From assembly GCF_017776525.1 (NCBI RefSeq), contig NZ_JACVEW010000020.1, positions 1 through 64,000 of the forward strand: a stretch of DNA of 64,000 bases. The letters run 5' to 3'. Below are positions 27,367 through 36,420 of this stretch, piece after piece (the first letter of the stretch is position 1; the number at the start of each line of letters is the position of its first letter). The notes under the pieces are model-generated. The model had not been told where the DNA came from and did no database searches. It worked only from the letters and a program-made list of their open reading frames with translations. Made by a program: the position numbers and the translations under genes. The stretch is from Marinobacterium alkalitolerans (GTDB taxonomy: Bacteria > Pseudomonadota > Gammaproteobacteria > Pseudomonadales > Balneatricaceae).

Positions 27367-29259
27367 TCAATCGATGGGACGCACCGAATCATAATCAATT
27401 TTGGCACCGAAATGCTGTGCCAGCTCGGCAACCTTCTCATCCTGTTCTATCGATTTCACCGCCTCGGCAAGCCGTGCGGCACGGCGTCGCTCTCCCAGCT
27501 GGGCCGGCGTTTCACGGCTTTGTTCCCCCTGACGGAACTCAATATCAATACGCTGACCAAGGTGCTCACAGATGGCACTGCTGATGCGCTCTCGCCGCTC
27601 GTTGCTGAGCATGGCTTCCTGCTCACGGGTGTAGAAGAAGCACAGGCGCTCCCCCTGATCCTCCTCCAGCGAAAGATTACGCGCGATACTTTCGACCATG
27701 CCGCTCAAGCCAAGTTCAGGCAGCATGGCTGCCCAGCGGTCCCCTTTCAGGTCACCCTCGAAGGCCCGCATACCGGCCGCTACAGACGGTGCATTTCCCG
27801 GAGCCGGTGCCGTACCGGGCCGAGGGGGCGCGTCAGCACTCGATGCAGCCCTGTTTGATACCGGCTGCACATCAGAAACGCCAGCCGGGTCAGGCTTTTT
27901 TGCAGCCCCCTCATCAAGATCAGGGGGAACATCATCCCAGGGTGGCGGCTCATCCACACTGGGCGGTGGAGGTGGAGGCGCAGGCGTGGCTGACGGGGGA
28001 ACAGCAGACGGCTCTGCCGCGTTCGTTGGCGCCGGTGCAGGAGCCGGGCGGGCGGGCGCTGGCGCTGGAGTCGGCGCAGGCGCGGGAGCCGGTGACTCAG
28101 TTGCAGAGCCGGACTGAGCCGGGGCTGTTGACCGGGATGTGGCCTGTGCAGCGTTTTGCGGCTGTGGCGCCACACCTGCCGGTCGGAAAGCCAGCATCCG
28201 CAGCAGCGTCATTTCGAGTCCTTCACGCGGCTCAGGCACCATGGGCAGATCCTTGCGCCCCATCAAGGCGACCTGATAATACAGCTGGACCTCTTCCGGC
28301 CGCATCTGCTGAGCCAGCGCCATTACCTGATCACGATCGCCCAGGCTATTATCGACTGCCGCCGGGTACACCTGTGCCAAGGCCACACGGTGCAGCAGGC
28401 TCAACATCTCGCCCAAAACGCTGTGATAATCCGGCGAAAACTCGGACAACGACTGAACCGCAGCCAATACCGCTGCCGGGTCCTGAGCGGCCAGGCTCTG
28501 AATAATGCTGTAGACCAGGTGCTGATCAATGGTGCCCAGCATGGCACGCACTTCGGTTTCCCGTACCGCGCCTGCCCCGAAGGCGATCGCCTGATCGGTC
28601 AGGCTCAGAGCATCACGCATGGAGCCATCAGCCGAGCGCGCCAACAGCCACAAAGCAGCCTCTTCACGCTCGATCTGCTCTTCACCCAACACAAACGCCA
28701 GGTGCTGCTGGATACGTTCTGCCGTCAGGTTTTTCAGGTTGAACTGCAGGCAGCGCGATAAAACGGTCATCGGCAATTTCTGCGGATCAGTGGTTGCCAG
28801 CAGAAACTTCACATGCGGTGGCGGTTCTTCAAGTGTTTTCAACAGGGCGTTGAAAGAGCTGGTTGAGAGCATGTGCACCTCATCGATCAGGTACACCTTG
28901 AAGCGGCCATGTGTAGGCGCGTATTGGACGTTTTCGAGCAGCTCGCGAGTGTCTTCCACCTTGGTACGCGAGGCGGCGTCCACTTCAATCAGATCGACAA
29001 AGCGGCCTTCTGCGATTTCCACACAGGCACTGCACTGCCCACAGGGCTCGGATGACACGCCCTGCTCGCAGTTAAGCGACTTGGCAAACAGGCGGGCGAT
29101 GGAGGTTTTGCCTACCCCGCGGGTGCCTGTAAACAAATAGGCATGGTGGAGGCGGTCGTCGTCCAGCGCATTCACCAGCGCCTTGAGCACATGCTCCTGA
29201 CCCACCATTTCTGAGAAGCGTTTTGGCCGCCATTTGCGTGCCAGAACCTGATAACTCAT
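27367..29259 (-). CDS. dnaX: DNA polymerase III subunits tau and gamma
   Basis: The full-length product tau has 630 residues. The AAA+ clamp-loader domain includes Walker A GTRGVGKTS, a four-Cys zinc module and the DEVH box; a Pro/Ala-rich linker (about 370-500) and the C-terminal polymerase-binding domain follow. The start is ATG 29259 (MSYQVLARKWRP). In the linker an A-AAA-AAG heptamer lies in frame, followed in the -1 frame by Ala and a TGA stop, and then a stem-loop. Frameshifting there would give a gamma protein of about 456 residues, as in E. coli. It is the first gene of the dnaX-ybaB-recR-rnd-ycgL-ycgN operon. Confidence 0.97.
   Translation of the reverse strand: MSYQVLARKWRPKRFSEMVGQEHVLKALVNALDDDRLHHAYLFTGTRGVGKTSIARLFAKSLNCEQGVSSEPCGQCSACVEIAEGRFVDLIEVDAASRTKVEDTRELLENVQYAPTHGRFKVYLIDEVHMLSTSSFNALLKTLEEPPPHVKFLLATTDPQKLPMTVLSRCLQFNLKNLTAERIQQHLAFVLGEEQIEREEAALWLLARSADGSMRDALSLTDQAIAFGAGAVRETEVRAMLGTIDQHLVYSIIQSLAAQDPAAVLAAVQSLSEFSPDYHSVLGEMLSLLHRVALAQVYPAAVDNSLGDRDQVMALAQQMRPEEVQLYYQVALMGRKDLPMVPEPREGLEMTLLRMLAFRPAGVAPQPQNAAQATSRSTAPAQSGSATESPAPAPAPTPAPAPARPAPAPAPTNAAEPSAVPPSATPAPPPPPPSVDEPPPWDDVPPDLDEGAAKKPDPAGVSDVQPVSNRAASSADAPPRPGTAPAPGNAPSVAAGMRAFEGDLKGDRWAAMLPELGLSGMVESIARNLSLEEDQGERLCFFYTREQEAMLSNERRERISSAICEHLGQRIDIEFRQGEQSRETPAQLGERRRAARLAEAVKSIEQDEKVAELAQHFGAKIDYDSVRPID
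27861..27903 (-). promoter_or_regulatory. Programmed -1 ribosomal frameshift signal in dnaX
   Basis: On the minus strand the zero-frame codons are GCA-AAA-AAG (27903-27895), forming the slippery heptamer A-AAA-AAG (27901-27895). After a -1 slip the next codons are GCC and TGA (27892-27890). Six bases after the heptamer a perfect 7-bp stem CCGGCTG/CAGCCGG (27888-27882 with 27867-27861, 14-base loop) begins. A GAGGGGG stretch just upstream could act as the Shine-Dalgarno-like stimulator. All elements match the E. coli dnaX signal in type and order. Confidence 0.85.
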
Positions 29260-29416
29260 GCTGCCTCGTCCAACTGTTTGCCGAAGGTTTCCGGGCGCAG
29301 ATAGTAACATGCTTTGGCTGGCCACGCCCCTGTCAGCCACCGTTCAATGCTCTCGACTTTGCTTTCTGTCGCAAAAGGATTAAAACTGGAGTTTGATACA
29401 CCAGTAAGAATGAGCC

Positions 29417-29914
29417 ATGACCGTGACCAGGACAGCCCGCCAACGTAAGCTAGACCGTATCGATCGTAATATTCTGACCATCCTGCAGCAGGAAGGCCGT
29501 ATCTCGTATACCGACCTTGCCGAGCGCGTGGGACTGTCGACGACCCCCTGCATGGAGCGTGTCAAACGCCTGGAACGAGACGGGGTCATCACCGGATACC
29601 GCGCCACCGTGGACCCGGAAATGCTGAACTACAACCTGCTGGTATTTGTCGAAATCGCCCTGTCCTACCAGTCCCCCGATGCGTTCGAGCGCTTCAACCG
29701 AGCTGTCAGCACCCTGCCCTACATTCTCGAATGCCACCTGGTATCCGGTGATGCCGACTATCTGCTCAAGGCTCGCCTGCACGACATGTCGCAATATCGA
29801 GAACTGCTGGGCGACATGTTGCTCACCCTGCCCGGCGTGAAAAACTCCAAATCCTACATCGTGATGGAAGAGGTTAAGGAGCGGCATATGCTGCCGGTTG
29901 ATGCCACTAGTTAA
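29417..29914 (+). CDS. Lrp/AsnC family transcriptional regulator
   Basis: A 165-residue regulator. The N-terminal helix-turn-helix (about 12-70) contains LDRIDRNILTILQQEGRISY and LAERVGLSTTPCMERVKRLE, and the RAM effector domain (about 75-160) binds amino acids. It is close to Lrp and to DadR, the alanine-responsive activator of dadA in Pseudomonas. An alanine/glycine symporter gene follows and dadA-ridA lies 8 kb away, so regulation of alanine use is plausible. It is divergent from dnaX. Confidence 0.88.
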   Translation: MTVTRTARQRKLDRIDRNILTILQQEGRISYTDLAERVGLSTTPCMERVKRLERDGVITGYRATVDPEMLNYNLLVFVEIALSYQSPDAFERFNRAVSTLPYILECHLVSGDADYLLKARLHDMSQYRELLGDMLLTLPGVKNSKSYIVMEEVKERHMLPVDATS

Positions 29915-29951
29915 ATTTTCTGTTTTAGCGGCATTTTCCATAACTTTACCT

Positions 29952-29979
29952 TTGACGGTTTGAGCCACATCGCTAGTAT
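29952..29979 (+). promoter_or_regulatory. Candidate sigma-70 promoter of the symporter leader
   Basis: TTGACG (29952-29957), a 16-base spacer and TAGTAT (29974-29979). If used, it gives a leader of about 390 bases before the symporter gene. Confidence 0.45.
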
Positions 29980-30024
29980 TAGTCACGCATCTACATCACC
30001 ATAATAAAAAAGAAGATACTAGCT

Positions 30025-30144
30025 ATGCGGACTCCTACATTAAGCAGCCCATGCTTATCCCCCATACTGCACCACACCGGTGCATATTCAGGCCTTGACC
30101 CTGGATCCCTGCCCCATCATTGCGCACGCGCTCTTCAGACCTGA
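30025..30144 (+). CDS. Possible 39-codon leader ORF
   Basis: An ATG at 30025 opens 39 codons ending at TGA 30142-30144, inside the symporter leader. It is rich in Ser, Pro and His and has no run of Ala or Gly codons, so a classic attenuator peptide is not obvious. The ribosome site is poor. It may be non-coding. Confidence 0.2.
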   Translation: MRTPTLSSPCLSPILHHTGAYSGLDPGSLPHHCARALQT

Positions 30145-30353
30145 AACGGCCGCATCTGCGCAACAGAAAAAAAGCCCAAAACAGGCTTTGATAGCAAAAA
30201 AAATATCGAATTGAGCTGATAAAAGCTGAAATAGCCAGTTATTTTCAATTCTGGCATATTAACTGCTTTACGGGCGCTCGTACCGTCGGCCCTGCCTTGG
30301 GCCTGCTCAATTAACAGATCTACATGTCTGAGGAGTGTGTGAATACTCCTTTT
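30068..30353 (+). promoter_or_regulatory. Structured 5' leader of the alanine/glycine symporter with attenuator-like hairpin
   Basis: The long gap 29915-30375 holds several perfect hairpins: TGCACC-acacc-GGTGCA (30068-30084), GCCAG/CTGGC around 30234-30255, GGCCC-tgcctt-GGGCC (30288-30303) and AGGAGT-gtgtgaat-ACTCCT followed by TTT (30331-30353). The last is terminator-like and sits eight bases before the GGAGG ribosome site. A sigma-54-like sequence, TGGCAT-N5-CTGCT, lies at 30252-30267 (GG and GC correctly spaced by ten). No known glycine riboswitch core is visible. Confidence 0.4.
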
Positions 30354-30375
30354 CGCTGACGGAGGCACAGACAAA

Positions 30376-31725
30376 ATGGAAGCGATTGAATCCATAATTT
30401 CCGCAATCAACGGGGTCGTTTGGGGCCCTCTCATGCTGGTGCTGATTCTCGGCGTCGGCCTTTTCCTGTCCATCGGCCTCAAATTGATGCCCATCCTCAA
30501 GATAGGCACAGGCTTCAAACTGCTCTGGAGCGGTCGCACCACCGCAAAAGATGACGAAAAAGAAGGTGAGATTCCGCCCTTCCAGGCGCTGATGACCGCC
30601 ATGTCTGCAACCGTCGGTACCGGTAACATCGCCGGCGTTGCAACCGCTATCTTCCTGGGTGGCCCCGGCGCCCTGTTCTGGATGTGGATTACCGCACTGA
30701 TCGGTATGGCAACCAAGTACTCGGAGGCCGTTCTGGCGGTTCGCTTCCGTGAAACTGACGAAAAGGGCGAGCACGTAGGCGGCCCGATGTACTACATCAA
30801 GAACGGTCTGGGCAAGAAGTGGGCCTGGCTGGGTGTTCTCTTTGCCATCTTCGGCGCCTGCGCCGGCTTCGGTATCGGCAACACGGTACAGTCCAACTCC
30901 GTTGCTGATGTACTGCATGCCAACTTCAGCATCCCGACCTGGGTCAGCGGTGTCGTGATGGCTGTACTGGTCGGCGCGGTCCTGATCGGCGGCATCAAGC
31001 GTATCGGTCATGTTGCGGGTACTCTGGTTCCCTTCATGGCCATCTCTTATCTGGTTGCAGGCCTGGTCGTTCTGGCCATCAACTCTCACCTGCTGCCGCA
31101 GGCTCTGGATCTGATCTTCACCCACGCGTTCTCACCGATCGCCGCTCAGGGTGGTTTCGCCGGTGCTGCCGTTTGGGCCGCTCTGCGCTTCGGTGTGGCA
31201 CGTGGTGTCTTCTCCAACGAAGCAGGCCTGGGTTCTGCACCTATCGCCCACGCGGCCGCGCAGACACATGACCCGGTACGTCAGGGTCTGGTCGCCATGC
31301 TGGGTACGTTCCTGGATACTCTGGTCATCTGCACCATCACCGGTCTGGTTATTGTCAGCTCCGGTGCCTGGACCGGTGGCGAATCCGGCGCAGCCCTGAC
31401 CAGTCAGGCGTTTGCCACTGCATTGCCGTCGTTCGGTAACTACCTGGTCGCCATTTCACTGGCTGTCTTCGCATTCACCACCATTATTGGCTGGTCCTTC
31501 TATGGCGAGCGTTGCATCGAGTTCCTGTTCGGCGTCAAGGCCATCACGCCTTATCGCATCGCCTGGATCATCGCTATTCCGCTGGGTGCGACCCTGAGCC
31601 TGGACTTTGTATGGCTGGTTGCGGACACCCTGAACGCCATGATGGCCATCCCCAACCTGGTGGCCCTGGCTCTCCTGAGCCCGGTGGTATTCAAGCTGAC
31701 ACGCGACTACTTCGCCAAGCACTAA
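30376..31725 (+). CDS. Alanine/glycine:sodium symporter (AGCS family)
   Basis: A 449-residue inner-membrane transporter with about eleven helices that brings in alanine or glycine with Na+. The family marks ATVGTGNIAGVATAIFLGGP (about residues 77-96) and FSNEAGLGSAPIAHAAAQ (about 280) are clear. Codon use is strongly biased to preferred codons, suggesting high expression. The start has a GGAGG site ten bases upstream, and a strong terminator follows the gene. The upstream Lrp regulator and the distant dadA-ridA operon suggest a shared alanine regulon. Confidence 0.93.
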   Translation: MEAIESIISAINGVVWGPLMLVLILGVGLFLSIGLKLMPILKIGTGFKLLWSGRTTAKDDEKEGEIPPFQALMTAMSATVGTGNIAGVATAIFLGGPGALFWMWITALIGMATKYSEAVLAVRFRETDEKGEHVGGPMYYIKNGLGKKWAWLGVLFAIFGACAGFGIGNTVQSNSVADVLHANFSIPTWVSGVVMAVLVGAVLIGGIKRIGHVAGTLVPFMAISYLVAGLVVLAINSHLLPQALDLIFTHAFSPIAAQGGFAGAAVWAALRFGVARGVFSNEAGLGSAPIAHAAAQTHDPVRQGLVAMLGTFLDTLVICTITGLVIVSSGAWTGGESGAALTSQAFATALPSFGNYLVAISLAVFAFTTIIGWSFYGERCIEFLFGVKAITPYRIAWIIAIPLGATLSLDFVWLVADTLNAMMAIPNLVALALLSPVVFKLTRDYFAKH

Positions 31726-31734
31726 CCCGCCCCC

Positions 31735-31769
31735 TGCAGCGGCCTGATGGCCGCTGCACTCTTCTTTAA
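31735..31769 (+). terminator. Terminator after the symporter gene
   Basis: A perfect 10-bp stem TGCAGCGGCC-tgat-GGCCGCTGCA, starting ten bases after the stop, is followed by the pyrimidine-rich ctcttcttt. Confidence 0.75.
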
Positions 31770-31827
31770 GCCCTGTTTAAGCGTTACTCTGGCACCGTGA
31801 ATATTCATTCAAGCGGCTGGAGGGACG

Positions 31828-33255
31828 ATGGGCCTGACCGGACACCTCACGTCACTGATCAGTGATGCCCACAAGGACAGACTGCAACGTGTTGCCGAGC
31901 GCACATTTGAGCAGCACCTTAACCTGGCTGTGACGGGACTGAGCGGTAGCGGCAAAACCGTTTTTATTACCGCACTAGTCCACCACCTTTTGCAGCTGGA
32001 TCAGGATAATTCTCTGCCGCTACTGGAAGCCGCAGCAGAAAAACGTCTATTGGGATGCCGACCGATTGACGCTCCAGGCACCCGCCCCTTCCCTTTCAAA
32101 GGCAACCTGGCGGCCCTTTCCGCCTCGGAACCGCACTGGCCACGCTCAACACGTGATCTGTCCCAAATCCGACTGGCCATTCGCTACCGCCGCAGCACCA
32201 GCATCAAGCGCCTGCTGGGAGAGTGGGGTACGGTTTACCTGAACATTATTGATTACCCCGGCGAGTGGCTGCTTGACCTGCCCATGCTGCAGCAGGATTT
32301 CCTGTCGTGGAGCCAGCAACAGACCAATTTACTGCAGGCCTCTCCGCGTGTGGAAGCCGCCGCCCAATGGCTCAAGGCCAACCGTGCAATTGACTGGCAC
32401 GCACCCGCCAACCTGGCGCAACTGAATCAACTGGGGCTGGAGTTTCGCGACCTGCTCCAGTCATTCAGGGAGCCTCCCCATGCCTTGAGCATGCTCCAGC
32501 CCGGCCACCTATTACTGTCCGAAGCTTCCAGTCCCGAGCAGGACCTGCTGCTGTTTCCGCTGACTGCCGAGGTCTCGAATGAAACCGGCACACCTGAGGG
32601 CTCGGCACTGGCAGAGATGACACGACGTTACCGATCTTATTGTGAACGCTGGGTCAGACCCTTCTATACAGAGCATTTTTCTCGCTTTGACCGTCAGATC
32701 ATTCTGACGGACTGCCTCAAAACGCTTAATCAGGGCGAAGCCTGTTTTGATGATATGCAGCTGGCACTGAACACCATTTTGAGCAGCTTCCACTACGGCA
32801 AAAACAGCCTGTTCAGGCGTCTCTTTTCGCCCCGCATCGACCGTGTGCTGTTTGCCGCAACCAAGGCGGACCACGTCACCGCGAATCAGCACGCCAACCT
32901 GGACCGCTTTCTGGAACTCATGGTGCATGATGCTCGCAAGGAGATGCGTTTCGAATCGGTTCAGACACGTTGCATGGCATTGGCATCCGTGCGCTCCACA
33001 CAGGCTGCGCAGGCACGCAAGGATGGCCAGCTGCTATCCTGCCTGAAAGGGTACCGCAAGGAGACCGGCGAGCCTGTCGCACTTTTTCCCGGCGAAATTC
33101 CCACTGAACTGCCGCGCGCGGAGGACTGGCACCAGGACAGGTTCAGATTTATCGACTTCGCCCCACGTGCTCTGCCCCGCAGTGGACTGAAGCCGGAGCA
33201 TCACATCCGCCTGGATCAGGCACTGGAGTATCTGACGGGAGACCTGTTTCGATGA
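31828..33255 (+). CDS. ycjX: YcjX family predicted P-loop GTPase
   Basis: A 475-residue P-loop NTPase of the YcjX/DUF463 family. The P-loop is GLSGSGKTVF (near residue 38) and the YLNIIDYPGEWLLDLP segment lies near 135. Cytoplasmic, linked in E. coli to envelope stress (the psp region), exact role unknown. The ribosome site GGAGGGA precedes the ATG. The ycjF gene overlaps its stop by four bases (ATGA), the usual pairing. Confidence 0.93.
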   Translation: MGLTGHLTSLISDAHKDRLQRVAERTFEQHLNLAVTGLSGSGKTVFITALVHHLLQLDQDNSLPLLEAAAEKRLLGCRPIDAPGTRPFPFKGNLAALSASEPHWPRSTRDLSQIRLAIRYRRSTSIKRLLGEWGTVYLNIIDYPGEWLLDLPMLQQDFLSWSQQQTNLLQASPRVEAAAQWLKANRAIDWHAPANLAQLNQLGLEFRDLLQSFREPPHALSMLQPGHLLLSEASSPEQDLLLFPLTAEVSNETGTPEGSALAEMTRRYRSYCERWVRPFYTEHFSRFDRQIILTDCLKTLNQGEACFDDMQLALNTILSSFHYGKNSLFRRLFSPRIDRVLFAATKADHVTANQHANLDRFLELMVHDARKEMRFESVQTRCMALASVRSTQAAQARKDGQLLSCLKGYRKETGEPVALFPGEIPTELPRAEDWHQDRFRFIDFAPRALPRSGLKPEHHIRLDQALEYLTGDLFR

Positions 33256-34286
33256 GTTCAAGCAAGCACGACTGGCATCGCCCCACCTTTCTGGACCCGG
33301 CCTCAATCGAGAACACAGACACCCGACAGGGCTTTATACCGGCGACGGACATCCCGCCCGATGAAGCGGAAGCGGTCGATGAAACGCCTGAAACAGGTAT
33401 CCCCGAGCCCAAAAAACAAAAATCAACCTGGCCGGCACGGGCCTTGACCGCAAGCCTGATCGCACTGCTCTCCCTCGCGGTCGGCGCCGAGCTCTATCGA
33501 CTGCTGGACTGGAGCTTCGGCCTGCACACTCTGCTCGGAACAGCCGTAGCATCCCTGATTATTGTCTGCACCGGCTGTGGCCTCTGGCAACTTCGCCGCA
33601 GTCTCAAGGGACTCAGACAGCTTCGTCACACCCGGGATCTGCGCACCGAAGCCCAGCGCCTGAGTACGCGGAACTCGCACGGCGGAGCGGCCCACTTCCT
33701 TAACCGGCTGGAAGCCCATTATCGCGACCACCCGCAGCAGGACAGCATCATCCAGCAGATTCATCAGGTGGACTCGAGCTACAACGATGCCGAGGTGATC
33801 CGTTTTCTGTCATCGCACGCACTGACGAAGCAGGACAAGCTGGCCCGCGCCTGCATACGCAAACACAGCCTTGCAGCCGGCACTCTGGTTGCACTCAGCC
33901 CCTGGGCCAGCTTTGACATGCTGCTGGCGGGCTGGCGCAACCTGCGCATGCTGCGAGAGATCATGTCAATCTACGGCGTAGCGCCGGGAGCCAGCGCCCA
34001 AATCAGGCTGCTCAAGCAGGTTTTTCACAGTATCGCCTTTGCCGGCATCAGCGACCTGGCACTGGATGCCGGTTCGACATTTCTCGGTACGGGCCTGACA
34101 TCAGGCCTTTCATCACGCGCAAGCCAGGGCCTTGGAGCCGGCCTGTTCACCGCTCGTACTGGCCTGACCGCTATGGAACTGTGCCGCCCACTGCCCTTCA
34201 ACGTGCGCCGAAACAGTGTAATGAAGCGTCTGGCGGGCGAACTGGTTACCCAATTGGCAACCGGCGCCAGGACAAGCGGTCGTTAA
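33252..34286 (+). CDS. ycjF: YcjF/TIGR01620 family membrane protein
   Basis: A 344-residue membrane protein (UPF0283/DUF697). The N-terminal 60 residues are cytoplasmic and acidic. Two transmembrane helices are near 62-110, and a large C-terminal domain has a hydrophobic stretch at 200-260. Partner of YcjX, with which it overlaps by four bases. It may take part in membrane-stress responses; biochemical function unknown. Confidence 0.9.
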   Translation: MSSSKHDWHRPTFLDPASIENTDTRQGFIPATDIPPDEAEAVDETPETGIPEPKKQKSTWPARALTASLIALLSLAVGAELYRLLDWSFGLHTLLGTAVASLIIVCTGCGLWQLRRSLKGLRQLRHTRDLRTEAQRLSTRNSHGGAAHFLNRLEAHYRDHPQQDSIIQQIHQVDSSYNDAEVIRFLSSHALTKQDKLARACIRKHSLAAGTLVALSPWASFDMLLAGWRNLRMLREIMSIYGVAPGASAQIRLLKQVFHSIAFAGISDLALDAGSTFLGTGLTSGLSSRASQGLGAGLFTARTGLTAMELCRPLPFNVRRNSVMKRLAGELVTQLATGARTSGR

Positions 34287-34300
34287 ACCGTCCGGCTGAT

Positions 34301-34846
34301 CTATTTGCGCACGGGCTGAAGATCATTCAGGTCAATCCCCTGCTGTTTCAAACGGTATAGTCGGTAAATCGTAATGGCATTGGTGATGACCACCAACGCT
34401 TCCGCCATAAGTCCGCCCACGGAACCAACCAGCAAATGGCTGAGCCCCCAGAAGGTTGCGGCGAGCCCCAGACTGACCCGCAACGGAATACCGCGCAGCA
34501 GAAACATGCCCAGCGTACCCAACACCATGGCGATCATGGCAGGCAGGTCCGGCCAGCCCTGCCAGGTCAGGACAGACGCAACACCACTGGCTCCGAGCAC
34601 GCCCAGCATAACCGGAACACTGCCGGGGTAACGGCGGGCCAGTACAATGCGCACAATCACCAGCACCGTCAGTGCGGCGGCCGTCCAGCTCTGAAACACC
34701 AGAAACTGCAGTGCAAAAGCCACATTGGCTGAGATCAGCAGTATCAGCAGGCGATCATCCTTTTTACTGGAAAACGCCAATACACAGAGCACCAGGGCCA
34801 TCAAGCCAAAAAACTGACCCGCCAGCACGTTCAGGTTGTCCATCAT
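34301..34846 (-). CDS. YgjV family inner-membrane protein
   Basis: A 181-residue protein with about six hydrophobic helices of the YgjV/Imp-YgjV family (N-terminus GQFFGLMALVLCVLAFSSKK). Function unknown. It is convergent with ycjF and stands alone, between ycjF and the 4.5S RNA gene. Confidence 0.78.
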   Translation of the reverse strand: MMDNLNVLAGQFFGLMALVLCVLAFSSKKDDRLLILLISANVAFALQFLVFQSWTAAALTVLVIVRIVLARRYPGSVPVMLGVLGASGVASVLTWQGWPDLPAMIAMVLGTLGMFLLRGIPLRVSLGLAATFWGLSHLLVGSVGGLMAEALVVITNAITIYRLYRLKQQGIDLNDLQPVRK

Positions 34847-34966
34847 TTGAGCATGCAGTCCTGTTGTGAAAATTACACTGAGCTTGGCAACTTTAGCCGA
34901 GGTTTGAAAGCGAGAAGAGTTAGAAATGAAGCCGAACGTTCAGATGACGCCGGATATAGAATGGAG

Positions 34967-35076
34967 GCAGCCCCGCCAGCCACATCCCGGCACACGAATC
35001 CACCGCTGTGGCTGCTCCCTTCCGGGCCTGACCAGGTTCACGGTTTATCGTTGCGGGAGGACCAACAGGGCTACCA
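34967..35076 (-). ncRNA. ffs: 4.5S signal recognition particle RNA (bacterial small type)
   Basis: The minus strand carries the conserved SRP core GGTCAGGCCCGGAAGGGAGC followed by AGCC, with TTGGTCCTCCCGCAACG on the 5' side and TGTGCCGGGATG on the 3' side, as in E. coli ffs. The ends pair GGTAGCCC with GGGCTGCC (one G-T), giving a rod of about 110 nt. It binds Ffh to target membrane proteins. Small ORFs drawn across 34847-35151 are not genes. Confidence 0.95.
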
Positions 35077-35117
35077 TAACGGGCAAGATGCCCTGCCTCT
35101 CACAAGACAGGGGCGCA

Positions 35118-35146
35118 GTATAAGCACCCTATCGGGCAAATGCAAA
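35118..35146 (-). promoter_or_regulatory. Promoter of the 4.5S RNA gene
   Basis: On the minus strand TTGCAT (35146-35141), a 17-base spacer and TATACT (35123-35118), followed by a GC-rich start region. Transcription would begin about 35 bases before the mature RNA end. It lies directly after the LysE gene's stop. Confidence 0.7.
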
Positions 35147-35151
35147 CAGAA

Positions 35152-35763
35152 TCAGGGGATTGCGACACGAACCGCCAGCCCGATCAACACCATGCCGGTC
35201 AGCTGTTCTACCCGTTTCAGATGACGCCGCAACCAGGCCAGCAGAGCCGGCTGAGAAAACAGCAATGCGACCAGCGAATACCAGATCCCGTCAACAAGCG
35301 TGGCTGTCATCACCATCAGCAACTGGTCCTCCCAGGCCTGGCCTGCGCTGACAAACTGGGAAAAGAGCGCCGTGAAGAATACCGCCAATTTGGGGTTCAG
35401 CAGTGAAATCAGTGCCCCGGAGCGGGCAGCTGACCAAAGGCTTTCCACCCCGCCGCGCCGGGCCTGCAGCTCGGGTGTCGCCGCATGTCTCAAGGCTCCA
35501 ATCCCCAGCCAAACCAGATAGGCTGCACCGGCCCAGGTGATCAACTGATACAGCAGCTCGTGCCGGCTTACCAGCAGCGCCAGCCCCCATACGGTCATGG
35601 CCGCCCAAAGGCCCACACCCAGCGCATGGGCACAGCCTGCCGCTATGCCATGGCCACGCCCGTTACTCACGGTTTGGCGCAACACAACCGCCAGACTGGG
35701 ACCCGGTGACATGGCGCCCAATACACAGATCAGCAACAGCGAAAGCCACAGCATCAATGACAT
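35152..35763 (-). CDS. LysE/RhtB family amino-acid exporter
   Basis: A 203-residue inner-membrane protein with about six helices; the family motif GAMSPGPSLAVVLRQTVSNG is at residues 14-33. Such proteins export amino acids or derivatives such as homoserine, threonine or lysine; the substrate cannot be told. The start MSLMLWLSLLL at 35763 is chosen over the longer frame to 35859 because it places the first helix at the N-terminus. Confidence 0.88.
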   Translation of the reverse strand: MSLMLWLSLLLICVLGAMSPGPSLAVVLRQTVSNGRGHGIAAGCAHALGVGLWAAMTVWGLALLVSRHELLYQLITWAGAAYLVWLGIGALRHAATPELQARRGGVESLWSAARSGALISLLNPKLAVFFTALFSQFVSAGQAWEDQLLMVMTATLVDGIWYSLVALLFSQPALLAWLRRHLKRVEQLTGMVLIGLAVRVAIP

Positions 35764-35877
35764 CTCTTTCTCCCTGTTCAAAACAGCCTCGGCCCGTCCC
35801 GGACCGCTGCCAGATACACGACGATATGCTATAGTCCGCGCCCTGCACTCAACCGTCAAGCAACGAGGTCGACGATC

Positions 35878-36420
35878 ATGGCAGGCTCACTGCAGGACCA
35901 GTTACTGAATGCTGGCCTGGCCTCCAAACAGCAGGCCAAACAGGCCAAGCAGCAAAAACGCAAAAAGGCCAAGCAGCAAAAAGCCGGCAAGGCCGAAGAT
36001 GACCAGCAGCGCCAGCGCGAGGCGCTTGAAGCGGCCCGCAAGGCGAAAGCCGAAAAAGACCGCGAGTTGAACCTGAAGCGCCAGCAGGAGCAATCCGACA
36101 AGGCGCGCCGGGCAGAAGTTCAACAGTTAGTCGAAGCACACCAGGTGAAACTGCCGGACGACAGCGAGCTGCGCTATAACTTCGTGGAAGGCACGACCAT
36201 CCACCACCTGTATGTCGATCAACGTCAACTGGACCAGTTGGCTCGCGGCCAGCTTCGCATCGCCAGCCTCGATGGCCAGCACAAGGTGGTGCCCGCCGAT
36301 ATCGCCGCCCGCATCGAACAGCGTCTCGAAGGCGTTATCCTGCCTCTGCCGAAGGATGATACACCGGACGAGGATGATCCCTACGCGGATTACGTCATTC
36401 CCGACGATTTGATGTGGTAA
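35878..36420 (+). CDS. DUF2058 family protein (YaiL-like)
   Basis: A 180-residue cytoplasmic protein. The N-terminal 80 residues are a highly charged Lys/Gln/Ala-rich helix (QQAKQAKQQKRKKAKQQKAG), followed by the compact DUF2058 domain (LRYNFVEGTTIHHLYVDQRQ). Known as a nucleoprotein/polyamine-modulated factor family in E. coli; function poorly defined. Next comes a two-receiver regulator. Confidence 0.88.
   Translation: MAGSLQDQLLNAGLASKQQAKQAKQQKRKKAKQQKAGKAEDDQQRQREALEAARKAKAEKDRELNLKRQQEQSDKARRAEVQQLVEAHQVKLPDDSELRYNFVEGTTIHHLYVDQRQLDQLARGQLRIASLDGQHKVVPADIAARIEQRLEGVILPLPKDDTPDEDDPYADYVIPDDLMW

Noticed and set aside
30225..30375. Glycine riboswitch before the alanine/glycine symporter
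   Set aside because: The conserved tandem core sequences were looked for and are not present, although hairpins exist.
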